The position numbers were made by a program, and so were the translations under genes. Of a DNA stretch of 50,000 nucleotides, positions 12,900-29,751 are shown piece by piece. The notes under the pieces are model-generated. The model made no database searches. It was not told the DNA's origin and saw nothing but the letters and a program-made list of their open reading frames with translations. This DNA comes from Neocallimastix lanati (nom. inval.) (Eukaryota; Neocallimastigomycota; Neocallimastigomycetes; Neocallimastigales; Neocallimastigaceae). The stretch lies in contig JACVTC010000004.1 in NCBI GenBank assembly GCA_016946835.1, forward strand, positions 912,501 through 962,500, written 5' to 3'. How positions within the stretch are numbered: the stretch's first letter is position 1; each line of letters starts with the position of its first letter.

Positions 12900-13627
12900 G
12901 CAATTTAAAGGCAAAATAAACTATTTTAATTATTTAATTAAGTTTAAATATTTATATAACAAAAAATTAAAAAAAAAAAAAAAAGAAATAAAAAATAAAA
13001 GAGAAATAATTTTTTGATTATTAAATTAATAAATAATATTTTTTAATAATATTTATTTTAATATATATAAACAAAATTAATTTTAAATGTAATTCTTTTA
13101 TTTTAATTCATAGTAATTAAGTACATTTATTTTTTAAAATTAATCAATATTATAGCTAATAAATTATATATATAAAAAAAATAATTTAAAAAATAATTTA
13201 ATAAATTTTTTTATTAAAGATATACTTATTTATTTATATATATATAAATTTATATGAAAGTTTTATTAATAATTTTTCATAAAATTATTGCATATATTTT
13301 ATAATTATAATAGAATTGGCTCATATCGTTTATTATTTTATTTTATTTTTTTTTTTAAAAAAAAGAAAAAAAAAAAAAAAAATAAAGAAAAAAATAAAAA
13401 AAAAAAAAATAAAAAAGAAAAAAAAAATAAAAAAAAAAGAAGCAAAGAGAGTTTTTATTAAAAAAAAAAAGATTAAAAATGAAATAAGGTGGTGGTAATG
13501 GTAATGAAATATTAGTAAAAAAAGAGAAAAAAAAATTTAAATAAAAGGATAATAATAGGATAGACAGATAGATATTAGATATAAATTTTTGTAAAATAAA
13601 AAAATATATATATTATGTATAAAATAG

Positions 13628-13795
<168 letters not shown>

Positions 13796-13887
13796 GTATC
13801 TATCTATCTATCCATATCTTTATGAAAAATTTTTTATAATTCTAAATATTGTCCAATATCAAAAAGTAATGTAAACACTGTTTTCAC

Positions 13888-14084
13888 AGATATGAAAAGT
13901 GCAAATTCTGATGGTAGTAACGAAGTATATAATATTCATAATAATTAACAATAGGAATAGTGTTATTAATAACAGTAATCGTATTGGCAGTGAAAAATAG
14001 GAATGTTAATATTAGTGATGGTGAAAATAATAATATTGTTACCAATAATGAGGTGAATAGTTCAATTGGTGAAAATCGTGTTAA
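13888..14084 (+). pseudogene. Asn/Ser-rich decayed coding stretch (tentative)
   Basis: The plus strand reads as low-complexity protein in successive frames: MKSANSDGSNEVYNIHNN then a stop; NRNSVINNSNRIGSEK then a stop; after a frame change, NVNISDGENNNIVTNNE and VNSSIGENRVK. This composition matches linkers in the genuine proteins of this window, so it may be a broken exon or gene fragment. No family was recognised. The opposite-strand 89-residue frame (13884-14153) is hydrophobic only because it is the complement of this Asn-rich sequence. Confidence 0.3.
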
Positions 14085-14286
14085 GTAATTTTCTGAATAA
14101 TGAGTGTGTAAATATACATGTAACGTGGTACCAATTATAAAACTTAACTTCATGGTGGAAGAGATGAAGACATTATTGATTTAAAGTAATTTTCTGAATA
14201 ATGAGTGTGTAAATATACATGTAACGTGGTACCAATTATAAAACTTAACTTCATGGTGGAAGAGATGAAGACATTATTGATTTAAA
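14085..14286. repeat. Perfect 101-bp tandem duplication
   Basis: The segment 14085-14185 is repeated immediately as 14186-14286 with no difference that I can see. Each copy starts GTAATTTTCTGAATAATG and ends GACATTATTGATTTAAA, and carries the less biased core ACGTGGTACCAATT. Unlike the simple repeats around it, the unit is complex sequence. Identity between copies suggests a recent event. Confidence 0.97.
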
Positions 14287-14304
14287 TTATAAAAAAAAAA
14301 AAAA

Positions 14305-14625
14305 GGAATGGGATGTTTAAGAATTATTTCTGGTGATTATTCTAAAATGCCATTCTTGGTGCGATCTTCGGTTCTAGGGTTAGTACTCGAAAAGGGTTGC
14401 TATACCGGCGGTATAAGCCAAACTAACCAAGGAGCGTTAACGCTGAAAAAATGCATTTAAGACAGGCTAGCAGGTCTAATGCCTCTGAAGGAGAAGACTA
14501 TAATTTCTTTCAGATTGATAGTTAATTCAAATCCTAATCCTGAATAAGAATTTCCTTTTTAAAACAGAAATCTTATAATCTGGAGGTGAGTGTTCGTTGC
14601 CTATAAACTATTTTCTAGAGTTTAT
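14305..14625. other. Balanced-composition island of unknown origin, with hairpin potential
   Basis: About 300 bases of much higher G+C than the flanks, with several CpG steps. A short hairpin TATACC-GGC-GGTATA lies at 14401-14415 and a 12-bp palindrome AGCGTTAACGCT at 14433-14444. On the plus strand ATG 14308 to TAA 14460 is open for 50 codons (starts MGCLRIISGDYSK; includes EKGCYTGGISQTNQG). I recognise neither a protein family nor a structural RNA. Possibilities are a relic of a mobile element, a decayed or transferred gene fragment, or an unassigned structured RNA. Confidence 0.5.
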
Positions 14626-14972
14626 TTATATACTTTAATTTTAAATATTACTTTTTATTTCACATTACTATTCTAAATATTATTATGTTCAAATTGAACA
14701 AATAATATATATATATATATATATATTTTTTTTTTAATTTAAATAATAAAGTTTAAAGTTAGCAATAATTGAGACTGTAAAAAAAAAAAAAAACTCACTC
14801 CACATAATATATATAAATATATTTTTAAAAATAAATAACAGAAAGCAAAAAAATATGGTAGCATAAAAAAAAAAAAAATAAAAGAAATAAAACAACATAT
14901 ATTAAGAAATTATTTTAATTATAATGATAATGGCTATTTATTTTTAAATTAAATTAAATTTATTGATTATTA

Positions 14973-15012
<40 letters not shown>

Positions 15013-15084
15013 TAAATATTAGTAATTATTATTTTTTTTTTTTTTTTTAGTAATTTTTAATTTCTTAAGGGGTAATATTTCGAT

Positions 15085-15125
<41 letters not shown>

Positions 15126-15257
15126 TCAAAGATCTTTTTGAAATTTCCAAACATTACTCTAGCAATGTTTGAATTTTTTTATTTTTTTTAAAGTACAACA
15201 AATTATTATAAAAAATATAGTAACAATTTAGAAAATTATATTTTTTTTCTATTTCTA

Positions 15258-15288
<31 letters not shown>

Positions 15289-15424
15289 TTATTTATTTTT
15301 CTAATTAATTTTATTTATTAAATACTATAATTTTTTATTTTATTTTATTTTTTCTTTGTATTAGTTTTATTTATTTTTATTTTTTTTCTATTATAATTTA
15401 TTATTATTATTATTATTATTTATT

Positions 15425-19923
<4,499 letters not shown>

Positions 19924-21587
19924 TTTGTATTAATTAATTAAAATAAAATTATTGCTTTATATTATTAATATTAATGTTTATTGTGTTGTTGAATATACTG
20001 ATAAATTTATTTAATATTTTAATAAGACATTAAGTATTGTTTAGTATTTCAAAATTTAATTTTTTGACTTTTTTTTTATTGTTTGATATATATTAAATAT
20101 GTATTAGGTGTATTAAATTATTTCTATTTAATTAAATTAAAAATTACTTTTTATTGAAAATAAATAATAAATATTATATTAAATTACTAAAAAATAAATA
20201 AGTAAATAATTTTGTTTTGATTCTACAAAAAATATATATATATATTAATTAATTATTTATTTTGAATTTCAAAATAGAAAAAAAAGGTCGATTTTTTTAT
20301 AATGATTGGAACTTGTATGATTTAGTAAAAGATAGTCTTAAAAAAATTATTATTCTTTAGATTTATATATTTTAAATGATATTATATCATAGTATTATAT
20401 TATATTTTATTTTAGTTGTTAATGCATAAATTTTTCTTATATTTCTTATATTTCTTATTGCTCTAATTTATTTTTATTGTTATTTTAACTTGATATATGG
20501 TTTCTTTTAAATTTTAATTTTTATAAATAATTCCTTAAAAAAGAAAATTATGAATTGGAACTTTTTTTTTCAATTTTTTTTTTTTTTATTATTATTCCTA
20601 TGTTTATTTATTAATAATAATATATGATTTCGTTAATTTTGAATTTTTGTTATAAATTATTAATAATAAAAAAATATTTAATTATTGAAATACTTACTGA
20701 TTATTTTTTATTATTAAAATTTATTACTTTATTCGTGCTATTACTATTACTTTATTTTTATATGTGTATATTTGACTTTATTATTTTTGTTATTGAACAA
20801 TTTTTAGATTAAAAAGACATTAATTTATTAGTAATAATATATAAATTAAATTATAACATAATAATATCAATTTATATTATATAAAATATATAGTATTTTT
20901 CTTTTTTATTGCTCATTTATATAAATGATTGAAACCATTTATTATATATAATACCATTATATATAATATTTTTTAAAGGTATTAAATATATAGAATTTTT
21001 TTTTTTTTTTATTTTATTTTAAAATTATATAAATATAAATACAATTATAAAAATAAGCATAAAAATATTTACTTTTTATTTTTGTTTTTAGTACTTTATT
21101 CTTTTTTTTTTTATATAAATATATTTATTCTTCCAATATTATGTATATTAAGACTTTCTTATTTTAAGAAATGATATGAATTTTTATAATATATATAAAT
21201 CTTTTACAATAATTCTTTCCTTTATGAAACTAATTTTTTTATATGTTTATTATTGTAAAAGATTTATACTATTGTGAATATTTTGAATATTTAATAAGGA
21301 TTACTTCTAAATATTAATATATTTATATATTTTTTGTAAAAAAATTTTTTTTGAAAAAAAAAAAAAAAAAAAAAGGAAAAAATTTTATAAAAAACCGAAT
21401 TTTTTTTATCCAATGTATTTTTAATAAATATTTAATAATAAAAATATTAAAAAAAAATATAAAATTAATAAATTTTTTATTTAACATTAATAATATTTAA
21501 TAAACTAATATTAAGTATTGTTTTTATTTTTATTATTTAAATTATATATTAATAATATATAAAATAATATAATAATAAAATAATATA

Positions 21588-21588
21588 A

Positions 21589-21679
<91 letters not shown>

Positions 21680-21681
21680 AT
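21588..21681. repeat. (AAAT)n microsatellite, about 23 copies
   Basis: A continuous run of the AAAT tetramer, with no interruption that I can see. Confidence 0.97.
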
Positions 21682-21977
21682 GAAAATATTAAAGCATTCA
21701 AATACAAAAAAATTTCATTAAGAATATTGTTTAGAATAAAAAGAAAAAAAGAGAATAGAATAAGTTCTTCATTATGCAAAAAGATTAATCCGAAATATAA
21801 AATCATAGTTAAAATTATAAATTAATTGTAAAAGAAATTATTAAATATATTTATATGTGATTTTAATTTATTTTATTTATTATTATTTTTTTTTGTATTT
21901 TGAATTTAAGCTATAAAATAACATTAAATATTTGATATGAGATATAAGATAGTAAACTATTAAATATGAAATAGAAT

Positions 21978-22011
21978 TATTATTATTATTTATTATTATT
22001 ATTTATTATTA

Positions 22012-22044
<33 letters not shown>

Positions 22045-22347
22045 TATTATTATTTTTATTCATTATTCATTATTTTTATTCATTATTGGTAATAATTTTT
22101 ATTATTCATTATTATTATTCATTATTATTTTTAATCATTATTCATTATTATTTTTAATCATTCATTATTTTTATTCATTATTGGTAATAATTTTTATTAT
22201 TCATTATTATTATTCATTATTATTATTCATTATTATTATTCATTATTATTTATTATTTATTATTTATTATTTATTACTTATTACTTATTTATTATTTATT
22301 ATTTATTATTTATTATTTATTACTTATTTATTATTTATTATTAATAA
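21978..22347. repeat. Degenerate (ATT)n / TTATTTA / CATTATT repeat block
   Basis: A compound array of ATT trimers that grade into TTATTCATTATT units and then into the TTATTTA heptamer. One longer unit around GGTAATAATTTTTATTATTCATT occurs twice, near 22087 and 22174, which suggests a small segmental duplication inside the array. Confidence 0.85.
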
Positions 22348-22933
22348 TTAAAAAAAGAATAAATAAAATTATTTTTTTTTTTTTTGAAAACTCTTGAAAT
22401 TTTTTATATAATTAGGTTAATATTTAATATATTACAATATAAAATATAATATATTAAACTAATGTATTTTAACTATTTTTACCTAAGATATTATTTGTTT
22501 AAATATTTAAAATAAATTGAATTGTATAAATATTATATATATACAATATATTATCTATTAATAAAATATATTTATTTCAATATATTAAGTTTAATTAAAT
22601 TTATATATTACAAAATATTGAAATATAAAAAATACAAATTAAAAATTTTATTACTAAAATTGATATTTTGAAATATTTTTAGTGACTTTTAAATTAAAAT
22701 TTAATGTAGTTATAATATATAATAATGATTAATGTCAATGTATTATTTTAATATTTAGTGAATATACATTGTATATTGTTTTAATATTATATGTATTATA
22801 CTTTATAAATTTTAATTAATAATAGAAATGATAATAATAATAAATAATAATAAAATAAAAATATAAAACAATAAATAAAATAAACAATAATAATAATATT
22901 TACAAATAATATTACTTATAAATAATACTTATA

Positions 22934-22966
<33 letters not shown>

Positions 22967-23765
22967 TAATAAAATTAAAATATAACAACTGGAAAACTAA
23001 ATAAAATGGAATTAAGCTACATATGTAATAACCATTTATGCTAGAAAAAAAAAATATAATATATTGTTTAAAAAATAAATTTTATTTTTATAAAAAGGCA
23101 AAATAATAATATATATTATATTTAGATAATAAATAATAATATTTAATAAAGAATTTATTTCTAAAATAAAGAATAACATAATTTAAATGAGAAAGCTTTT
23201 TTTTTTATGATTATTTAATCTTATCTAACATTAACTGAACATCTAATATAGAAATAATTAATTTTATTTAAATAAAATTTTAAAATAAATACATATATAT
23301 ATAAAATATCATAAAAATAATTTTTTTTATATAATAGTATTAATATTAATATGCTTTTGTTGAAATGCCTACGTTTTTCATAAAATTAAAATTAAATAAG
23401 ATTATAAAAATTGAATATAGAAAGGAATGCTTGACTGTAATATCTATTTGTAATCATTTATCATTCATTTTTTTTTAAATATTAGAAAATATAAATATAT
23501 TATATTTATTAAATAAAATATACAAGATGAAAAAATATAAAAAGTAACAATAATAATAATTAATAATTTATATATACATAGTTCATGAAACTGTTATTTG
23601 AAAACTATTTTTTTTTATAATAAAATGGTGATTAAAAAAAAAAAAAAAAAAAACGACACAAAATTATTAAAAGTAATATTTGTTTATTTATTTATTTTTA
23701 TGAACTATTTTTATTTTTGATTGCCACATTTTTATATATTGATATATATTACTAGTCATTTTGTT

Positions 23766-24189
23766 TCAGTATACCTTATCAGTTTTCCCTTCGGGTTTTA
23801 TGATAATGATTTGTGGGTGATTTGGACTCTTTTGACTAGAGTTTTGGGCATATATTAGGAAAAACGGTACAAACCTGTCTAGATGCTTAAGTTATATCCA
23901 AATTGTAAATAATATGGTCAATTTCCTTAATTATACCATCTCCAAAACTAATTAAGGCTTCTGTTATTCCCGATGATAGTAGGGTGGGTGGTATGATGGT
24001 CAGTCCGGATTTTCGTAATCTGTTAGGGACCATACCTAGTACTTTAAATCCCTTTTTAAGGTAGTAGAACGTCGACGTCAAAATGATAAGGCATGTAAAG
24101 TTCCGTTCCTTAATACACTCATGTGACCTACCAATGATGTAAATCATGTGAGAAAGTCTAAAAAAAGAATCATAGTATTGTGTTACGAT
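23766..24189 (-). pseudogene. Unrecognised coding relic: two abutting frames in a balanced-composition island
   Basis: On the minus strand the frame is open from about 24186 to 23887 (Met at 24147; from there 86 residues) and includes LKKGFKVLGMVPNRL, RKSGLTIIPPTLLSSGITEA and FGDGIIKEIDHIIYNL. Directly after its stop another frame is open to 23766 (LKHLDRFVPFFLIYAQ, then IIIIKPEGKTDKVY), as though a single frameshift split one gene. Base composition is far less A+T-rich than the flanks, with CpG steps such as GTCGACGTC. I recognise no family. It could be a fragment of a mobile element or a transferred gene. A (TAAATAA)n array begins about 30 bases beyond its right edge. Confidence 0.45.
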
Positions 24190-24221
24190 ACATCACTGAT
24201 CATTGAATAAGAAAAAAATAT

Positions 24222-24529
24222 TAATAAATAATAAATAATAAATAATAAATAATAAATAATAAATAATAAATAATAAATAATAAATAATAAATAATAAATA
24301 ATAAATAATAAATAATAAATAATAAATTAAATAATAAATAATAAATAATAAATAATAAATAATAAATAATAAATAATAAATAATAAATAATAAATAATAA
24401 ATAATAAATAATAAATAATAAATAATAAATAATAAATAATAAATAATAAATAATAAATAATAAATAATAAATAATAAATAATAAATAATAAATAATAAAT
24501 AATAAATAATAAATAATAAATAATAAATA
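24222..24529. repeat. (AATAAAT)n heptanucleotide array, about 44 copies
   Basis: Period-7 array of AATAAAT, the complement of the TTATTTA heptamer found elsewhere in the window. One irregular unit (AAATTAAATAAT) occurs near 24325. Confidence 0.97.
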
Positions 24530-25702
24530 TTTTATAGTTGATTATATTTATTAATATTTATTTATTATTTATGAAAATAAACTTTATAATAATAAAAATA
24601 TTTACATTTAAATTATTTATTAATTAATACATTTAAAAATATTGAACTTTATTTCTAATAATAAATTATTGTTTAAACTTTTAATAAATATCATCATATT
24701 GAAATAAAAAAATACTTTATTATTTATTATCATTAAGCTATCCCAAAAATATTAAATTTTAAAATTAAATATTTTATACTTTTTTAAATGAATGAAATGT
24801 AACACAAAATATTTAATAATAATAATAAAAATAAAAATAAATAATAAAAATTAAAAATAAATAATATATTTAAATATAAATAATAAAACTAAATAAATTA
24901 ATCTTTTGTAGATATGAAAAAATAGATAAAAAAAATTTTTAACTTCCAAGCTCCAAGAAAAAAAAAAAAAAAAAAACTAATTAAAAGCATTTTACTAAAA
25001 TAAAAAAATAGAAAATAAAAAAAAGTAAATATATATATTATAAAGTATAAAAATATTTCAAATGAAAAATAATTATAATTTATACTCTACATTATTATTA
25101 ATTCTTATTGAATAGTAATTTGTTATTTTTGTTACAAATATACAAAAAATGTTTTGTTAAACTTTATTCGATATATCTTTTTATATATAAATACTAAACT
25201 TTAGAAATATAATAGTCGAAAAAATAAATAAATGTAAAAATAATAAGGAAATTTTTTATAACATCCTTACAATATATATCATATTTTATTTTATTTGTTT
25301 GGAAGAAAATATTATAAAATATTAAATAATACATAGAATATTATATTTAAATATATAACTAATTTTTTATTTGATTTTTTTTTTTTTTTTTAAAATAATG
25401 AATATACTATAGAATCATAATCTAAATTATAAATAATATCTTATTTATGATTAATTAGCAAATTGTTATTCTAAAAAATAATATATATACTATAGATTTT
25501 TATATAATATATTATACAAGTAAAATTCAAACAATTAATGTATTTAAATATTTAATTTTAAATAATTATTTTATGTAATTCAAGCAATTTTATAATAATT
25601 GATATTAATAATGTTTATTTAAAGTATCCACAAATATGAACATATATTTGAATAAATAATTATTTGTTAATAATTATAATTATTATGTATTAAATCAAAA
25701 TT

Positions 25703-25763
<61 letters not shown>

Positions 25764-26856
25764 TAGTACAAAAAAATAAAATATCTTAATAGTAAAATAT
25801 TTCCAAGAATATAAAAGTAAGATGAATAATCTTATAAATTAAGAATCTCTCAATTGTATGATAAAGAATGAACATGGAAGAAAAAAAAATTAAATAAAAT
25901 TATTAAAATATGACAAGTAAAAAATATAAAAATGATAAATGAAATATAAAATTAGAATTAATTTTTTTTATTTTTTTTTTAAAAAAAACAACCTTTGTAT
26001 TGATAACATAGAAAAAAAAATAAAAGTAAAACAAATAAATGTAACTTCCTATGATCAAGTTTTTAAAGATTCTCTTGAATACTTTATATAAAAAATATAA
26101 ATTATAAAGCAACAATGAATAAATTAATTTCATATTATTTAAAAATAATATGTTAAAATAAATAAATAAATGCAACATATATATATTATTTATTTATTAG
26201 TATAAATATATATAAAAATAAAATGTTAAAAAGCTGAAATATCTAAAACTGGTTAAATATATTTATTATATCTTAAAATAAAAAATTATTATTAATTATT
26301 TCTTTCTACTTATTAATCACTTAATTTATCAATATACAATCAATAAAATTAAGTTATTTACTATACAATTATTTCATTTAAAAAAAAAAAAAATTAAACT
26401 ACATAAGAATATATAAAATTCCTATTGTTATATTTTATAATATATTTTAATTAGTAATAACCAATATAACAATATAATATTCACTTAGTGAGATTATTTC
26501 ATTGTCGTCAAATTATTATATTAAATAAATTTAGTTAATATATATTTATTAATTGTATATATTGACATTTTTTATAATCATTTGTAAGTAAAAATTTAAA
26601 TGACTTTTTTTAAAGAATTATATAAAAATTACACAAATCAGAATATTTAATATCTATTTTTATTATATTTTTATTATAAAAGAACAAAATATAATATTAT
26701 AAATAAAATTGATTTTTTGTAATTCTCTCAGGAAGGTTTGTTTTATTCTGTTACCTTTATTTAAAAATCTATATGATTAAAAAAAATAATTAAGTTAAAT
26801 TTGAATTTAACAAAATTGTTTATTAAAAATAATTTTATAAAACATTATTACAATTA

Positions 26857-26964
<108 letters not shown>

Positions 26965-27566
26965 ATATTCTTTATTTTTATTTTTATAAAAAAAAATTTA
27001 TTTGGAATTATATTATAGGTACTTAATCCAGTAATTTATATTGATTATATTATAGAATTTTTTAAATAGCTATCATTTTTCAATTAATTGAATATGTATC
27101 ATAATGTAATTAATATTTATGATAGAATAATAAGTAAAGTTTTTAAATATTATTTTATTATATTTATCATAAAATAATATACAATTTTAATATATATTAT
27201 TCACTAAAATATTATTTATTGAATAAATATAATATATTTTAAAAGTTATTAAAAGAAAATATCCATTTCAATGTAACATTTATCAACAAAAGATAATGAT
27301 TAAATACTATAAAAAAAATGCAAAATATATAATATATAATAAATTAAAATAAAAATAATAATATTTATATTTTTTATTCATTTCTTGGAATATTTGTGGA
27401 AAAATTATATATGAATAAATTCTTCAAAAAGCTTAATAATAAATTTTGTAATAGATGATTTTTTATGGTCACTTCATATTTATTATACATTATATATAGA
27501 AATATTTTTTATTTTTTTCATTTTAAATTGAGATTTTAAACATTTAAAAAGATTTAATTAGTAGTA

Positions 27567-27606
<40 letters not shown>

Positions 27607-27854
27607 ATTATTTTATTATTATTTTTATTTTTATTTTTTGGTAAAAACAAATAATTGTAATGAATTACAATTTAATTTATTATTAAATAATATTCTTTTA
27701 ATGAATAGTTAAATCAACCAATAAAACAAAAGATGTCAAAGTAAAATTTTGATTAAACTTTAAATAAAAAAAAAGTATAAAGTTAGTATGATTATTAATT
27801 ATTAATCTATGTTGTAAAATAAACATACATGAAAGTATCACTTATTTGTTATGG

Positions 27855-27900
27855 ATTAATTATTTACTGTTAAATAAATATTTAACAGTAAATAATTAAT
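27855..27900. repeat. 46-bp palindrome with 22-bp arms
   Basis: The left arm 27855-27876 and right arm 27879-27900 are exact reverse complements, separated by AA. The core includes TTTACTGTTAAATA and TATTTAACAGTAAA. It lies just left of a (TAATTAA)-then-(AATAAAT)n array. Confidence 0.95.
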
Positions 27901-27937
27901 AACTAACAATTAATAATTAATAATTAATAATTAATAG

Positions 27938-28084
27938 TAAATAATAAATAATAAATAATAAATAATAAATAATAAATAATAAATAATAAATAATAAATAA
28001 TAAATAATAAATAATAAATAATAAATAATAAATAATAAATAATAAATAAATAATAAATAATAAATAATAAATAATAAATAATAA
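27938..28084. repeat. (AATAAAT)n heptanucleotide array, about 20 copies
   Basis: Period-7 array with the same unit as at 24222-24529, flanked on both sides by TAATTAA-type heptamers. Confidence 0.95.
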
Positions 28085-28445
28085 GTAATGAATAATAATT
28101 AATAATTAATAATTAATAAATAAATAGTTATATTAAAATTATAATATCAATATAATACAGTTTTATGTTTATGATTTATTAATATTTATAATTAGGGTTT
28201 ATTATAAACAAAATAAAAAAAAATTAATATTAAAATTATTTTATTTATTTAATAATCAAACAATAGATAAATAATGTTCGATATATTAAATTTTTTAATA
28301 AATTAATTTATGTTTATTTTTTTCTGCTTTATTTTATTTTATTTTATATTTTATATATTAATAATTATTAAAGATTGAAGTACAAATCTAAAAAAAAAAA
28401 AAAAAAAAAAAAAGTTACAAAAAATAAGAAGAAAATAAAAATTTT

Positions 28446-28478
<33 letters not shown>

Positions 28479-29751
28479 ATAATAATAATATTAAAAGAAA
28501 AAACAAAAAATATTAACAGTATCAATTTTTTTTTTTTTTTTTTTAAAAAAATAAGGTAAAGATTTGTTATGAAAATTTATAGAAATGTAACATAACCCCT
28601 ATATATATGGAAGATTTGATTATTATTATTATATATTTAAATAACTAATTATTTATAATTAATTAACAAATGATTTAGTTTTTTCTTTAATATAAATATT
28701 AGGAAGGAAGAATTTTTTTTTTTTTTTTTTGTTATATTTAATAAATTATAAATAAGTATTTCAATTAATAAAATTGTAATGTTAAATACATCTTATGATA
28801 ATAAATGAAATTTTAAATTTGAAATAATGATTGTAATAATAAAATAATATAATAAAATATATATAAATAAACACTGATATTTTTCTGTTTCTATTTTACA
28901 TAATTATTTTTTATTGTAATTATTTTATTTTTATTTTTTTGATATTTAATTATTAAGCGTAATTTTAACAACATTCAAAGAAATACTTTTAATATTACTA
29001 TTTAATTATTAATAAGTAAAATAAAATACTAATAATTATATCTATTATGTATATACATATCTTTTTTTCTATAGAAAATATTGATATTTATTTAAAGATA
29101 AGTTTCAAATTGGAAATATAAAAGATAATATCTATATCTTTAGTATATATTTATATGTATTAAAAAAAAAAAATGAATAAATAATAAAGGCAACAAAAGT
29201 AAAATTCAAAAAATTTTTCCTATTAAAAGTTTTCAATAGCAGTACAAAATTTATTCAATATTTTTTTTATCTTTTATAAATTAAAGAAGAAAAATAAAAA
29301 TAGAAGAAATTAAAAAAAAATAAAAATAAAAATAAAAATATAAGTAATATTATATTTTATTCCTATAAAATACTATTATTATAGGAAAAATAATAATAAT
29401 AATAAATACAATAGATATCTTTGATAAAAAAAAGTATAAATACAGTTTTATAGAAAATCAAAATTTTTATATTTTAATTATAAATAACATTTATTGGAAA
29501 ACATTTATTCTTTATAAGAATATGTTATTTTTAATAGAAAAAATCATATATTAATTTATTTTATTTATTTATAATTTTATACTATTTTATACTAAAGATA
29601 GAAAGAAAAAATAAAATAAAAAAAAAAAGTAAAGATATAAAAAAGATTCAATCACTTATATAAATTCTATTTTTTTCTTTTTATACAAGAGTATATATAC
29701 TTAAATATACAGCAATTAAAAAACAAATAAATAAATAAATAATAAAAAAAA

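Noticed and set aside
13884-14153. 89-residue hydrophobic frame on the minus strand resembling a membrane protein
   Set aside because: Its hydrophobicity comes from complementing Asn/Ser-rich sequence, and it ends in the tandem duplication. The plus strand gives more typical, although broken, coding text.
14520-14560. Possible tRNA T-arm (AATTCAAATCC) before a T tract
   Set aside because: The stem around TTCAAAT does not pair, G53-C61 is missing, and no D-arm or acceptor stem can be built.
24222-24529. CRISPR-like regularly spaced repeats
   Set aside because: The array is a pure 7-bp tandem repeat without unique spacers, in a eukaryotic context.
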